Of a stretch of 64,000 nucleotides of DNA, positions 37,968 through 46,738 are shown one piece after another (within the stretch, counting starts at the first letter, position 1; each line of letters opens with the position of its first letter). Where the stretch lies: the NCBI RefSeq assembly GCF_030400225.1, contig NZ_VJYB01000004.1, positions 1-64,000 on the forward strand, in the 5' to 3' direction. Made by a program: the position numbers and the translations under genes. This stretch comes from Lactobacillus sp. UCMA15818 (GTDB taxonomy: Bacteria; Bacillota; Bacilli; Lactobacillales; Lactobacillaceae). The notes beneath the pieces were generated by a model, which worked only from the letters and a program-made list of their open reading frames with translations, made no database searches and was not told the origin of the DNA.

Positions 37968-39380
37968 CTAATTATTCTCCTTGGATATTGCTGCATATTC
38001 TGTATTACGTTTCTTCATTTGGCCCGCATACCACCAAAAGATTAATCCATAAGCTATTAATGCCAAGACTGCGTACAACAAAAATGTTATCTCGCCAGTT
38101 GATGCTTTTCCTACTAAATAAGCAAGATACTGTTCAATTGGTCCCTCTTTAGTTGCCTCCGCAATTTGATGCCCTGCAGCACCCGATGGAAACGCTCCCA
38201 CTTGTTTAGCAACTTGTGTTATAAACGGTGAAGATAAGGTTCCCGCCCAAAGAAAAATTGGCATTTCTATTGCACCAATAACAATCATTCTAATAATTTT
38301 CCCACGAGTGACAACTAATAACGCTGGAGTAACTCCCATTGCAATAATTGATCCTAAAGGCATGATGTGATTACCTGGGAGAACCAATGCTTCAATTAAC
38401 AAAATTGGAGCCAAAAAGTTGGCTGCTGCCCAAACCTCAGCACGACCAGCAACGAAGGGCCAGTCAAGCCCAATATTGAAACGACGGCCTTTTAATCTTT
38501 TAGTAGCAAAAGTAGAAATGCCTTGTGATAACGGCTCTACAGCTGCAATAAACCAAGAACCAATTTGACTAAACAACTCTAAACAGACCCCACCTGTGAA
38601 AGCTAATGTAAAGATTTCTTTTGGATCTTGTCGTCCAATTAATCCAACAAAGACACCTAGATAACAGCCAATTGCAAAATGACTTCCCCAAAAACCAATT
38701 CGTTTATTCAACTCCGCTGAATCAAAATCATATTTATCGAGCCAAGGAAATAATTTATCAAATATTTTGTCAAAAACCATTATTATTGGATTCATCATGT
38801 AATTCAAATGAGTAGTGGTCATAGGATTATCATCTGGTGCGTCTAATAAATCATTAAAAGTTGGTTTCATTAAATCTGAATTTATAATTTTTAAAACCCC
38901 AACATAGATAATCAAAATTGTCGCAACAAATAAATTTGCTCCAAAGTACATTGCCATTAATGCTGTAAATGATAAATGCCAAATATCAAAAATATCAACA
39001 TCCAAAGTATTGGTTTTTTTCAAAAATAACATAACAACATTGACTATAATCATTATTAATAAGAAGAATAGAGTATATGCTGAACCCCAAGTAATTGTCG
39101 CAAGTGGAGCCCACCCAACGTCAATTATTTTTAGCGAAATACCTGTTGACTTAACAAATGCATCCAGAGGCACCTGATATGCGGTAGTTAAAATATTTAT
39201 AATGTCACTGATAGCTGTCAAAGCAATTGCGAGCTTTATCCCGCCTTCAAGAGCTCGTGTCCATTTAACTCCAAACGCTAACGCAATTATTGTTAATACG
39301 ATTAACATAATTGGAGCAGCACCTAGATTTATAATTGGTTTAAAAATTGTGTTGGACACTTGAATTATTGTGTGTAACAT
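37968..39380 (-). CDS. Galactitol-family PTS EIIC permease
   Basis: A 470-residue membrane protein of the galactitol EIIC (GatC) family. It has GAAPIMLIVLTIIALAFGVKW near the start, DIWHLSFTALMAMYFGAN in the middle, and a hydrophobic C-terminal half. With the EIIB and EIIA genes upstream it forms a complete PTS. No galactitol-1-phosphate dehydrogenase is present, but LacAB is, so galactose is the more likely substrate. Confidence 0.9.
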   Translation of the reverse strand: MLHTIIQVSNTIFKPIINLGAAPIMLIVLTIIALAFGVKWTRALEGGIKLAIALTAISDIINILTTAYQVPLDAFVKSTGISLKIIDVGWAPLATITWGSAYTLFFLLIMIIVNVVMLFLKKTNTLDVDIFDIWHLSFTALMAMYFGANLFVATILIIYVGVLKIINSDLMKPTFNDLLDAPDDNPMTTTHLNYMMNPIIMVFDKIFDKLFPWLDKYDFDSAELNKRIGFWGSHFAIGCYLGVFVGLIGRQDPKEIFTLAFTGGVCLELFSQIGSWFIAAVEPLSQGISTFATKRLKGRRFNIGLDWPFVAGRAEVWAAANFLAPILLIEALVLPGNHIMPLGSIIAMGVTPALLVVTRGKIIRMIVIGAIEMPIFLWAGTLSSPFITQVAKQVGAFPSGAAGHQIAEATKEGPIEQYLAYLVGKASTGEITFLLYAVLALIAYGLIFWWYAGQMKKRNTEYAAISKENN

Positions 39381-39419
39381 TATTCCACCTTCCTTTTTCA
39401 GTAAATTTCAAATCAAAAT

Positions 39420-39725
39420 TCATTTAAGGCCTTTCTCTTTAATAATTGCTTCAATCTTATCGTAAACCGGCTGGGCCATTGCCGGAATTCTGTACAAAAT
39501 TGGTCCCGCGTCAATTACAGGTATTTCAAGTGTAAATCCCAAATCAGTTTTAGCTATTGGCGTGAAAATATCATAATGTGTAACCATATCCTCTGTGATG
39601 TCTTTTACCATAACTGCATCAGCTTTCACATTATATCCACGATTCTTAAATTCAGTTTCAATTGCATCTTTAATTTGATGGCTTGAGTTAACTCCAGCTC
39701 CACAAGCTGCTAAAATTTTAATCAT
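39420..39725 (-). CDS. Galactitol-family PTS EIIB component
   Basis: A 101-residue EIIB with the phosphocysteine in ILAACGAGVNSS (Cys8). ATG 39725 follows AGGAGGG; the longer in-frame reading from 39794 has no such site. It sits between EIIA and EIIC in the operon. Confidence 0.9.
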   Translation of the reverse strand: MIKILAACGAGVNSSHQIKDAIETEFKNRGYNVKADAVMVKDITEDMVTHYDIFTPIAKTDLGFTLEIPVIDAGPILYRIPAMAQPVYDKIEAIIKEKGLK

Positions 39726-39918
39726 AATATTCCCTCCTCGTATTATTAGATTTACCCTTTCAGTCAAATCTTTTATAAATTGCTGAGTTTTCAACTTTCT
39801 GTCTAAAAATTTAAAAAGTATAGTTTTATTCAGATATCCTCCTAACTAATCGAATAAAGGTAATACATAAATATGCCCTTTGAATTTTAGTTTGTCTCAA
39901 AAAGACAAACACTAGCGC

Positions 39919-40410
39919 CTAACTGAAATTATTATTTAAAAAATTAAAAATTACTATATCTTCATCTGCTTTAAAGAATGCTTTGAGCGAATTCTTTGAT
40001 GTTGTTGTTAAAAAATCCATGATTTGAGCCAAAATATTGGATTGTCCTTCTGGATCATTATTTAAAATCATAAACAAAAAACTTACTTCTATCTTTTTTT
40101 GCGGTTCAATCATATTGTAAAAAGTTATTGGGTTTTTACATTTAATTGGAATCACTTGACACACATTCACGAATTTTCCCTCAGTGTGCGGAATTGCAAC
40201 GTTTGGTAAATCAGGATCTACTACAGACAAATCAATACCAGTAGGAAAATTTTTTTCCCGTAATAACAAATTTTCCAAAAATTCTGGTTTTACCAACCCT
40301 TCAGCACTTAATTTGCTAAAAACCTCTTTAAAAACATCCTCCTTATTCTTTTGATCTGAAACAAAAGTATCTTTTACTACAAAAAGTTCTTTCTTTTCTA
40401 GTAAAGACAA
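39919..40410 (-). CDS. Fructose/galactitol-type PTS EIIA component
   Basis: A 163-residue PTS_EIIA_2 protein with the phosphohistidine in NVAIPHTEG (His75). It is the first gene of the operon. The 190 bp to EIIB hold a short GTTTGTCT/AGACAAAC hairpin but no clear terminator. Confidence 0.9.
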   Translation of the reverse strand: MSLLEKKELFVVKDTFVSDQKNKEDVFKEVFSKLSAEGLVKPEFLENLLLREKNFPTGIDLSVVDPDLPNVAIPHTEGKFVNVCQVIPIKCKNPITFYNMIEPQKKIEVSFLFMILNNDPEGQSNILAQIMDFLTTTSKNSLKAFFKADEDIVIFNFLNNNFS

Positions 40411-40423
40411 TTTCTCACCTTCT

Positions 40424-40440
40424 TTTTATGTTTGTTTTTG
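40424..40440. promoter_or_regulatory. LacR operator candidate in the leader of the galactitol-type PTS operon
   Basis: TTTTATGTTTGTTTTTG is identical to the element upstream of lacR. Two further TTTGTTTA-like boxes follow at about 40448-40465. It lies between the promoter and the EIIA start, where a repressor would block transcription. Confidence 0.6.
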
Positions 40441-40472
40441 AACTACTTTTGTTTATTTTTGTTTACAAGGCA

Positions 40473-40501
40473 ATAATAAGCGCTTTCAAAAAAGATGTCA
40501 A
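40473..40501 (-). promoter_or_regulatory. Promoter of the PTS-lac operon with cre box
   Basis: On the minus strand TTGACA (40496-40501), a 17-bp spacer and TATTAT (40473-40478) are near consensus. TGAAAGCGCTTATT (40475-40488) matches 12 of 14 cre positions and covers the -10 and part of the spacer. Upstream of it (40502-40824) I see no gene or repeat. Confidence 0.8.
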
Positions 40502-40824
40502 GCACATTTTCTATCTTTAAGATTGTACACAATCGATAATTTTAATTTATATATTGAATTATCAATCCAGATGCAACATATCATCAAACTATGTCTGCCA
40601 AATAATTTGGAGATTTTGTATTCAATTTTTGAATATACACTTCAATCTTATTAATCCGCTTCTTTTGTTTGAATTAAGTATTCATGTTTTTAGTAAACTC
40701 CAGTGATTTTCAGAAGCTTCTTTATTATTTTTCTATGCATTACTTCCATCTTCTTCGTTTGGTATCGTATTAATTGGTGTGTTATTCTTTAGGTGGTTCA
40801 TAAAATGATTGGAGATGTTTCATA

Positions 40825-41718
40825 ATGGACGGATTACATTCAACAATTACCTTGAATAACGGCGTTAAAATGCTGCGTTTTGGTTTGGGAGTTTGGAAAA
40901 CCGATAACCAGACGTCTCGCGATTCCGTTGCAACTGCAATTCGAAATGGCTACCGGGGAATTGATACTGCCCGACAGTATGGTAATGAGCAGGGTACTGG
41001 TGCCGGGATTAAGCTTGGTTTGGAACAGACAGGGTTAAAGCGGTCTGATCTTTTTGTTACAACTAAGCTTGATAATGGTGAGCAAGGAGACTATGCTCAA
41101 GTTTCTAGTGCATTTGAAAACCAACTGAAAGACTTAGGGCTCGATTATGTCGATCTTTATTTGATACACTGGCCGGTAGATAAGACCTACATTGAAAGCT
41201 ATCATGCAATGGAACGATTGTATCGTGAAGGTAAGATTCGAGCCATTGGTGTTTCTAATTTTGATAATGACCGGATGAAAAAGCTGCTTGATGAAGCTGA
41301 AATCATACCAGCCGTTAATCAAATGGAATTCAATCCAACTAATCAGGAACATGGAATTTTGGAATATGATCAAAGCCATAAAATTGAAATGACAGCGTGG
41401 TCACCACTTGGCGGCGGTGCGTCTTTGACGAATCCGGTCATTACTGCCTTAGCTAAAAAGTATGATCGCTCAGCTGCTCAGATTATTTTACGATGGGAAT
41501 GGCAGCGAAATATTATCACCGTTGTTAAATCTGTCCATGAAAAACGAATTATTCAAAACAGCCAGATCTTTGACTTCTCATTAAGTGCTGAAGATGTTCA
41601 ACAGCTTAATGCGCTTGATCAAGGAAAACGTGATCTTTGGTATGATAACTTTCAATGGCATAATCCAAAAGGTGCATTTGCTAATGGCATAGATCAATGG
41701 CCAGACACTAAAAAGTAA
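40825..41718 (+). CDS. Aldo/keto reductase (2,5-diketogluconate reductase-like)
   Basis: A 297-residue AKR with the catalytic tetrad Asp47 and Tyr52 (GIDTARQYGNE), Lys81 (VTTKLDN) and His115 (YLIHWPVD). It has the IRAIGVSNFDND and NQMEFNP motifs of the short AKR5-type reductases. It reduces small aldehydes, ketones or methylglyoxal-like compounds with NADPH. It stands alone and divergent from the PTS-lac operon, with repeat copy G downstream. Confidence 0.88.
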   Translation: MDGLHSTITLNNGVKMLRFGLGVWKTDNQTSRDSVATAIRNGYRGIDTARQYGNEQGTGAGIKLGLEQTGLKRSDLFVTTKLDNGEQGDYAQVSSAFENQLKDLGLDYVDLYLIHWPVDKTYIESYHAMERLYREGKIRAIGVSNFDNDRMKKLLDEAEIIPAVNQMEFNPTNQEHGILEYDQSHKIEMTAWSPLGGGASLTNPVITALAKKYDRSAAQIILRWEWQRNIITVVKSVHEKRIIQNSQIFDFSLSAEDVQQLNALDQGKRDLWYDNFQWHNPKGAFANGIDQWPDTKK

Positions 41719-41826
41719 TAGACAAATTTGATTTTTAAAATGAGCTATTTTGTTTACATTTCAGACCAGTCATTATCTCGTTAATCGTTAAAGTTCACTA
41801 TTCAAAATGCAAATATAAAAATATTC

Positions 41827-42015
41827 CTCTGAAGTTGAGACAAAAGTTAAGTTTTATCGACTTGAGTCACACTTTCAGAGCTTTTTGGTGTTCGGTATAA
41901 AAGTCAACTTTTGACTACTCCTTCTATATTGTTACGAATAAACATGTTTCATAAATCAAAATTCTCCATCTACCTTCAAATCAGTACTCAATTTTTCCCG
42001 TCTTATGTCATGCTC
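41827..42015 (-). repeat. Dispersed hairpin repeat, copy G (rearranged)
   Basis: On the minus strand it begins GACATAAGACGGGAAAAATTGAGTACT, has a shortened internal part, then GATTTATGAAACATGTTTATTCG and a split pair of TCAAAAGTTGACTTTT-like hairpins. It is the only long copy that points against the upstream gene (the aldo/keto reductase). Confidence 0.65.
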
Positions 42016-42156
42016 CCTCTTCTGCATTTATTAATTAACAACCAAATTATAATGTTTTATTTCAATAACCCTTCTACACAATGACCGTCATAAGCCCTCA
42101 GTATCAAGACATTTTGCTGACTAGAAAACCCTTTTTAAATAATGACTACCAAGTTA

Positions 42157-42185
42157 TTGACTGATCAGTCATCACTATATATACT
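42157..42185 (+). promoter_or_regulatory. Promoter of the ABC exporter operon overlapped by a TetR-type palindrome
   Basis: TTGACT (42157-42162), a 17-bp spacer and TATACT (42180-42185) form the promoter. TGACTGATCAGTCA (42158-42171) is a perfect 14-bp palindrome over the -35, the expected site for the TetR protein encoded last in this operon. Confidence 0.75.
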
Positions 42186-42236
42186 ATGAGTGAAATAAAA
42201 GAAACAACTCATTCTGGGGTATGGGAGGTATTAGCA

Positions 42237-43157
42237 ATGGATGATGAAATTATTTTAGAGACAAAAAATTTAAAGAAATCCTTTGGAAAGTTTCAAGCAT
42301 TGCGAAATGTTAATCTAAAGCTCCATAAGGGTGAAGTATTAGGCTTTATTGGCCCAAATGGTGCAGGAAAGTCTACAACAATTCGTGTGATTCTGGGACT
42401 AATTAAAGCAACGGGTGGTTCAGCAGCAGTTTTTGGCAAAGATGTTTGGAAAGACTCCGTTGCTGTTCATAAGAATCTGTCTTACGTGCCAGGAGATGTT
42501 TATCTGTGGCCTAATTTAACTGGCGGGCAGACAATTGATTTACTGCTGCATATGTCTGGACAAAAGCATACGACTAAAACAGATGACTTAATCAAAGAGT
42601 TCAAATTGGATACTAGTAAGAAAAATCGTACCTATTCAAAAGGAAACCGGCAAAAGGTTGCACTAATAGCGGCATTTTCGACTGCTGTTTCATTATATAT
42701 TTTTGATGAACCAACTTCGGGACTGGATCCGCTAAATGAAGTGATTTTTCAACATCACATTGCTGAACTTAAAAAGAACGGCAAAAGTATTTTGCTTTCA
42801 AGCCATATTCTTTCAGAAGTTGAAAAAATGTGTGACACGATTGCCATTATTCGTGAAGGAAATGTAATCGAAACTGGTTCGCTGGAGTCAATGCAGCATC
42901 TAACGCGTAATACTGTGGCTGTTCGCACAAAAGAGCCACTTGATGAGTTACAAAAAATTGATGGTGTTTATCAATTAAAGTTCAGTGATTCAGCTAGAAC
43001 AACTGCTGAGTTTAGTGCTGATTCGGACCAGATTGGAAATATTATGACTTTGCTTTCGGCAAAAATCATTCTCCAGTTGAAAACAACACCCCCAACGCTA
43101 GAGGATCTTTTCTTGCGTTATTACCAATCTGCTGATGAACAAAAAGGTGGCGAGTAA
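42237..43157 (+). CDS. ABC transporter ATP-binding protein (drug/peptide exporter type)
   Basis: A 306-residue ATPase with Walker A GPNGAGKST, a YSKGNRQKVALIAAF signature-like region, Walker B LYIFDEPTSGLDP and the switch His in LSSHILSE. The C-terminal extension fits ABC-2 exporters. The ATG at 42186 lies on the -10 box and cannot be used, so 42237, after GGGAGG, is the start. It pairs with the permease gene one base downstream, and the operon ends with tetR. Confidence 0.9.
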   Translation: MDDEIILETKNLKKSFGKFQALRNVNLKLHKGEVLGFIGPNGAGKSTTIRVILGLIKATGGSAAVFGKDVWKDSVAVHKNLSYVPGDVYLWPNLTGGQTIDLLLHMSGQKHTTKTDDLIKEFKLDTSKKNRTYSKGNRQKVALIAAFSTAVSLYIFDEPTSGLDPLNEVIFQHHIAELKKNGKSILLSSHILSEVEKMCDTIAIIREGNVIETGSLESMQHLTRNTVAVRTKEPLDELQKIDGVYQLKFSDSARTTAEFSADSDQIGNIMTLLSAKIILQLKTTPPTLEDLFLRYYQSADEQKGGE

Positions 43158-43158
43158 C

Positions 43159-44766
43159 ATGACACAATATACTCAGACATTTACACTTTTAAAAGCGAAT
43201 TTAAAGCGCGATTGGCTAAAAATGACTATTTGGTTAATTGTACTGGTAGGGATGTTCGTTGCAGTAGCCGCAAAGTTCAAGAGTATTTATGGAACAACTA
43301 AACAGGTTTCAGCAATTGCACAAACATTGAAGTCTCAAGCAATGGTGTCATTATTCGGCCCACTGACAACAAATCATTTAAACACCGCCATTATTTTTGC
43401 AGTCGAGATGATGGTTTTTTGGGGCATCTTCATAGTGATCTTCAACTTTTCACTTTCAGTTGGCATAACCCGTGGTCAAGAAGAATCTGGTCTAACTGAA
43501 ATGGTTTTGGGCGGTCATCCAGTTGGCAGATTAGCACCACTTGCAGCAGCCTGCTTGGAATTAGTGATTGCTAATAGTGTATTTGTTATTGCAACAGGAG
43601 CTGGAATGATGGCCGCAAACATGCCTGAAAGTGATGAAAATGGGAATTGGTTGTTTGCAATTACACTAGGTGCTGTCGGTTTAAGCTTTGGGTTAATTTC
43701 ACTTATTTTTGCGCAATTGGTTGCTGATAGTCATAATGTCACTATCTATAATTATGCATTCTTTGGAATAACATATTTAGTACGGATGATGACCGATGTT
43801 TCCAATCCAGACTATACTTGGCTCTCACCATTTGGATGGATTGAAAAAGCTGATATCTACACGAAAAACAATTGGTTGCCAGTCATCTTGCTGCTTGGAC
43901 TGGGAATAATCGGTTTTGCTGTCGCCGTCCTTTTAAATGGCAATCGTGATATTGATTCCGGAATTATTCAAGTTCGTGGTGGTAAACGAACAAGTCGCTT
44001 TCTTCGCGGCTCTGGAACACTATTGTTTTGGAACCAAAAAACAAGCAGTCTTTTTTGGATTATTGGTATGGCTGTTTTAGGTGCCAGCTATGGATCAGTC
44101 TTCAATAGTATTAGTAAAATTGCAAATGATTCACCTGTCGTGCGCCAAGTCCTTGGTCAAAATGGTATGCGCCATTTGGAACAGAACCAAATCTTGTCTT
44201 TCGTTAGTATCTTAGGAGTTATCTTTAGTGTTCTTGCAGTTGTTGGTGGTGCAATGGTGACTAGTCATCTTTATACTGAAGAACGTCAGGGATACTTGCA
44301 GATAATTAGTACAAAGCCTCAAAGTCGATCCAAATTACTGGCAGCATACATGGCTTACGGCTTTGTTCTTTCAGTAATTATTTTATTTGCAGCTTTGATA
44401 GCTACCATGGAAGCTGGTAATTCAGTTCTAAGACAACCGTTAGCATTTAAATATTTCTGGCAAATATTCATTGCAATGTTACCCATTTTAGCGCTCTTTA
44501 CTGGAATTTTGGTTGCATTAATTGGGTTTGTGCCAAAATGGCGTGCAGCTGTTTGGGTCGCTCTCGGTGGTTCATTTGTAATTTCCTACTTTGGCAGATT
44601 AATTGATTTACCAGCTTGGGCAATGAAGTTATCGCCCTTCTATTGGTTTAGAAAAGTTCCATTGGAGCACATTGACGTTGTCCCAGTAACTTGGATGACT
44701 GGGATTGCACTTGTGATGCTTGTGCTTGGCTTCGTTGGATATAATCGCAGGGACATTGAGAGTTAG
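43159..44766 (+). CDS. ABC-2-type exporter permease
   Basis: A 535-residue membrane protein, apparently a two-half permease, with about twelve hydrophobic segments and repeated features (GITRGQEESGLTEMVLGGHP in the first half, YTEERQGYLQIISTKP in the second). It starts one base after the ATPase stop, behind AAAGGTGG. It would export a drug or toxic small molecule sensed by the TetR protein. Confidence 0.87.
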   Translation: MTQYTQTFTLLKANLKRDWLKMTIWLIVLVGMFVAVAAKFKSIYGTTKQVSAIAQTLKSQAMVSLFGPLTTNHLNTAIIFAVEMMVFWGIFIVIFNFSLSVGITRGQEESGLTEMVLGGHPVGRLAPLAAACLELVIANSVFVIATGAGMMAANMPESDENGNWLFAITLGAVGLSFGLISLIFAQLVADSHNVTIYNYAFFGITYLVRMMTDVSNPDYTWLSPFGWIEKADIYTKNNWLPVILLLGLGIIGFAVAVLLNGNRDIDSGIIQVRGGKRTSRFLRGSGTLLFWNQKTSSLFWIIGMAVLGASYGSVFNSISKIANDSPVVRQVLGQNGMRHLEQNQILSFVSILGVIFSVLAVVGGAMVTSHLYTEERQGYLQIISTKPQSRSKLLAAYMAYGFVLSVIILFAALIATMEAGNSVLRQPLAFKYFWQIFIAMLPILALFTGILVALIGFVPKWRAAVWVALGGSFVISYFGRLIDLPAWAMKLSPFYWFRKVPLEHIDVVPVTWMTGIALVMLVLGFVGYNRRDIES

Positions 44767-44812
44767 CATAGCTATCACAATAAGAATGGATAAATTCTAA
44801 AGGAGATTAATA

Positions 44813-45451
44813 ATGGCAAAGCGCCTAACAAGAGATCCACAAAAAGAGAAGGCCATCCTTGCTGCAGCTGTTATGGCTTTTGGAACTGATGGTTTTCAAG
44901 CAAGTACTGATACGATAGCCAAAGCGGCTGGTGTATCAAAAGGGTCTGTTTTTAGATATTTTGATAATAAGAAAAAATTGTATGTAGCAGCAGTCCACCA
45001 AGCAATGAACACCCTGATTTCAGTTGTAGATTTCAATGTTTGGACTGATTCTACTGACTTAGTAAACATGATTATTCGTGCAACCAAGTACAAAACCGGA
45101 TTATCACATAAATATCCGCACGAATTCGGCCTGTTAACAAGAGTATACGCACACGACATCAATATGCCTGAACAACTTAGAAATGAGGTGTTCTTAACAT
45201 TTAATAAGTGGGCAGAGAAAACACAAAGTATAATTGTAAATTCAGTTGTTGATAAGTTAGAGTTGCGCCCTGGGCTTAATAAAGAAACAGTAAAAAACTA
45301 TTTGTCCATCATGATTCAAGAAATTTCAAAAAAAATTCAGTCTTATTTTGAAAAACATCCAGAAATACAACGAATAGAAGATATGACAGATATTATTGCC
45401 GAGGTTAAAAGCTATATGGATATGATCGAATATGGAATTGTAAAAAAATAA
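44813..45451 (+). CDS. TetR-family repressor of the ABC exporter
   Basis: A 212-residue TetR regulator with the N-terminal helix-turn-helix TDTIAKAAGVSKGSVFRYF and a variable ligand domain. It is the third gene of the exporter operon and should bind the palindrome at 42158. A terminator follows. Confidence 0.88.
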   Translation: MAKRLTRDPQKEKAILAAAVMAFGTDGFQASTDTIAKAAGVSKGSVFRYFDNKKKLYVAAVHQAMNTLISVVDFNVWTDSTDLVNMIIRATKYKTGLSHKYPHEFGLLTRVYAHDINMPEQLRNEVFLTFNKWAEKTQSIIVNSVVDKLELRPGLNKETVKNYLSIMIQEISKKIQSYFEKHPEIQRIEDMTDIIAEVKSYMDMIEYGIVKK

Positions 45452-45483
45452 TATCTGGCAAAAAGTAACTAAATTACAAAATA

Positions 45484-45540
45484 AAGAGTGGTTAATCAGA
45501 TATCTAAACCTCGACTATCTGGTTAACCACTCTTGTTTTG
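45484..45540 (+). terminator. Terminator after the TetR gene
   Basis: AAGAGTGGTTAA pairs perfectly with TTAACCACTCTT, with an inner CAGATA/TATCTG-like extension, and is followed by GTTTTG. It lies 32 bp past the stop. Confidence 0.75.
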
Positions 45541-45631
45541 TAATTGAAATCATGTTGTTACCACATGTACTGAATTAAAGATTTTAAGGCTCAAATTTTC
45601 CCGTCATTCAACAGATTTTTAAAAGAAATAT

Positions 45632-46726
45632 CTATTCCTCAGTTTCCCTTGTAATTTTTTCTAACTGCAGCATTGCTTGTTTTACCTGCAATGCATCAAT
45701 TGGTAGTGGAATTAATGTCATAGTTGTTCCTTTATCTGCAGAAGCTTCAGCAATTTTATTAATATCCGTTTCACTAAGATTAGCCAAGTTCAAATCAGAA
45801 AAATTTGTAGGGATGCCAAGTTTACGGTAAAAAGGCATTAGTTTTTTTATTTCCGTAAATCTCTTTTCGATTGCAAGTTGAACTAATATTCCATAGCCAA
45901 CTTTTTCTCCATGTAATAAATCAATCGTTTGTGGGAATAACGTTAATGCATCATGCACTGCATGGGCACCTGTTGATCTAGCAAAAGCATCTCCCCATCC
46001 ACCAACTGTTCCTGCAGTGACAATAATTGTTTCTGCAACATTTCTCCAAATATGTGAGAGTCTACCTGCCTTCATATCTTCAACTGCAGGAATTGCCTGT
46101 TTAAGTAGAGTCTCTTTACATTTAAGTGCCATTTGTTGCGAAATTTCAAGTGCAACCGTATATTCTTCTTCCGGTAGCTTTTCAAAAATTAGTTGAGATT
46201 CATAAAATTTAGCCAATGTATCAGCAATTCCCGCCACAAAATATTTTACAGGAGAATTCATGATTACTTCAGGATTTAGTAACATTAAATTAGCAGTTTC
46301 CTTATAAACTTTGTGATCAAAATGCTCACCATTTTCCTTATAATGCACACTTAATGCCGACCATGGTGCACAATTACTTGCTAAAGTCGGGATTAATACC
46401 AAATACATTAATGTTCCCGTTGTCACGCTTTTAGCAGTATCAAGTACTTTACCTCCTCCAAGAGCTACAACCATTTGAACTTTATGCAAAAATGCAATTT
46501 CTTGGACTCTTTTAATTTCGTCGTACGTACACTCACCACTAAACAAAATATCAATTACTTCAATATTATCACCAAAAGAAGGTAAAAAGGGTTTTGCTAC
46601 TGCTAATGACTTACTTCCATGTAAAAACAATATGCGCTTTACCTGCAAATCCTGTATAAATAATGGTAATTCCTGATATGCCTCTGTATCGGATATATAA
46701 CGCTGCGGTCCTCCTTGTGAAATCAT
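45632..46726 (-). CDS. Iron-containing alcohol dehydrogenase, glycerol dehydrogenase (GldA)-like
   Basis: A 364-residue group III metal-dependent dehydrogenase. It has VVALGGGKVLDTAKSV for NAD binding. The metal ligands are in GIADTLAKFYE (Asp), GAHAVHDAL (His) and LLHGEKVGYG (His). GldA-type enzymes interconvert glycerol and dihydroxyacetone, or reduce hydroxyacetone and related ketones. It is the last gene of the T-box operon, directly after metQ. The nearby FSA-type aldolase could make hydroxyacetone, a known GldA substrate. Confidence 0.85.
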   Translation of the reverse strand: MISQGGPQRYISDTEAYQELPLFIQDLQVKRILFLHGSKSLAVAKPFLPSFGDNIEVIDILFSGECTYDEIKRVQEIAFLHKVQMVVALGGGKVLDTAKSVTTGTLMYLVLIPTLASNCAPWSALSVHYKENGEHFDHKVYKETANLMLLNPEVIMNSPVKYFVAGIADTLAKFYESQLIFEKLPEEEYTVALEISQQMALKCKETLLKQAIPAVEDMKAGRLSHIWRNVAETIIVTAGTVGGWGDAFARSTGAHAVHDALTLFPQTIDLLHGEKVGYGILVQLAIEKRFTEIKKLMPFYRKLGIPTNFSDLNLANLSETDINKIAEASADKGTTMTLIPLPIDALQVKQAMLQLEKITRETEE

Positions 46727-46738
46727 TCTCTCTCCTTT

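Noticed and set aside
37968-40410. Calling the PTS a galactitol transporter outright
   Set aside because: No galactitol-1-phosphate dehydrogenase is present and LacAB needs galactose-6-phosphate.
42186-42236. N-terminal extension of the ABC ATPase from ATG 42186
   Set aside because: That ATG directly follows the -10 box and would not be in the transcript; ATG 42237 has a good ribosome site.
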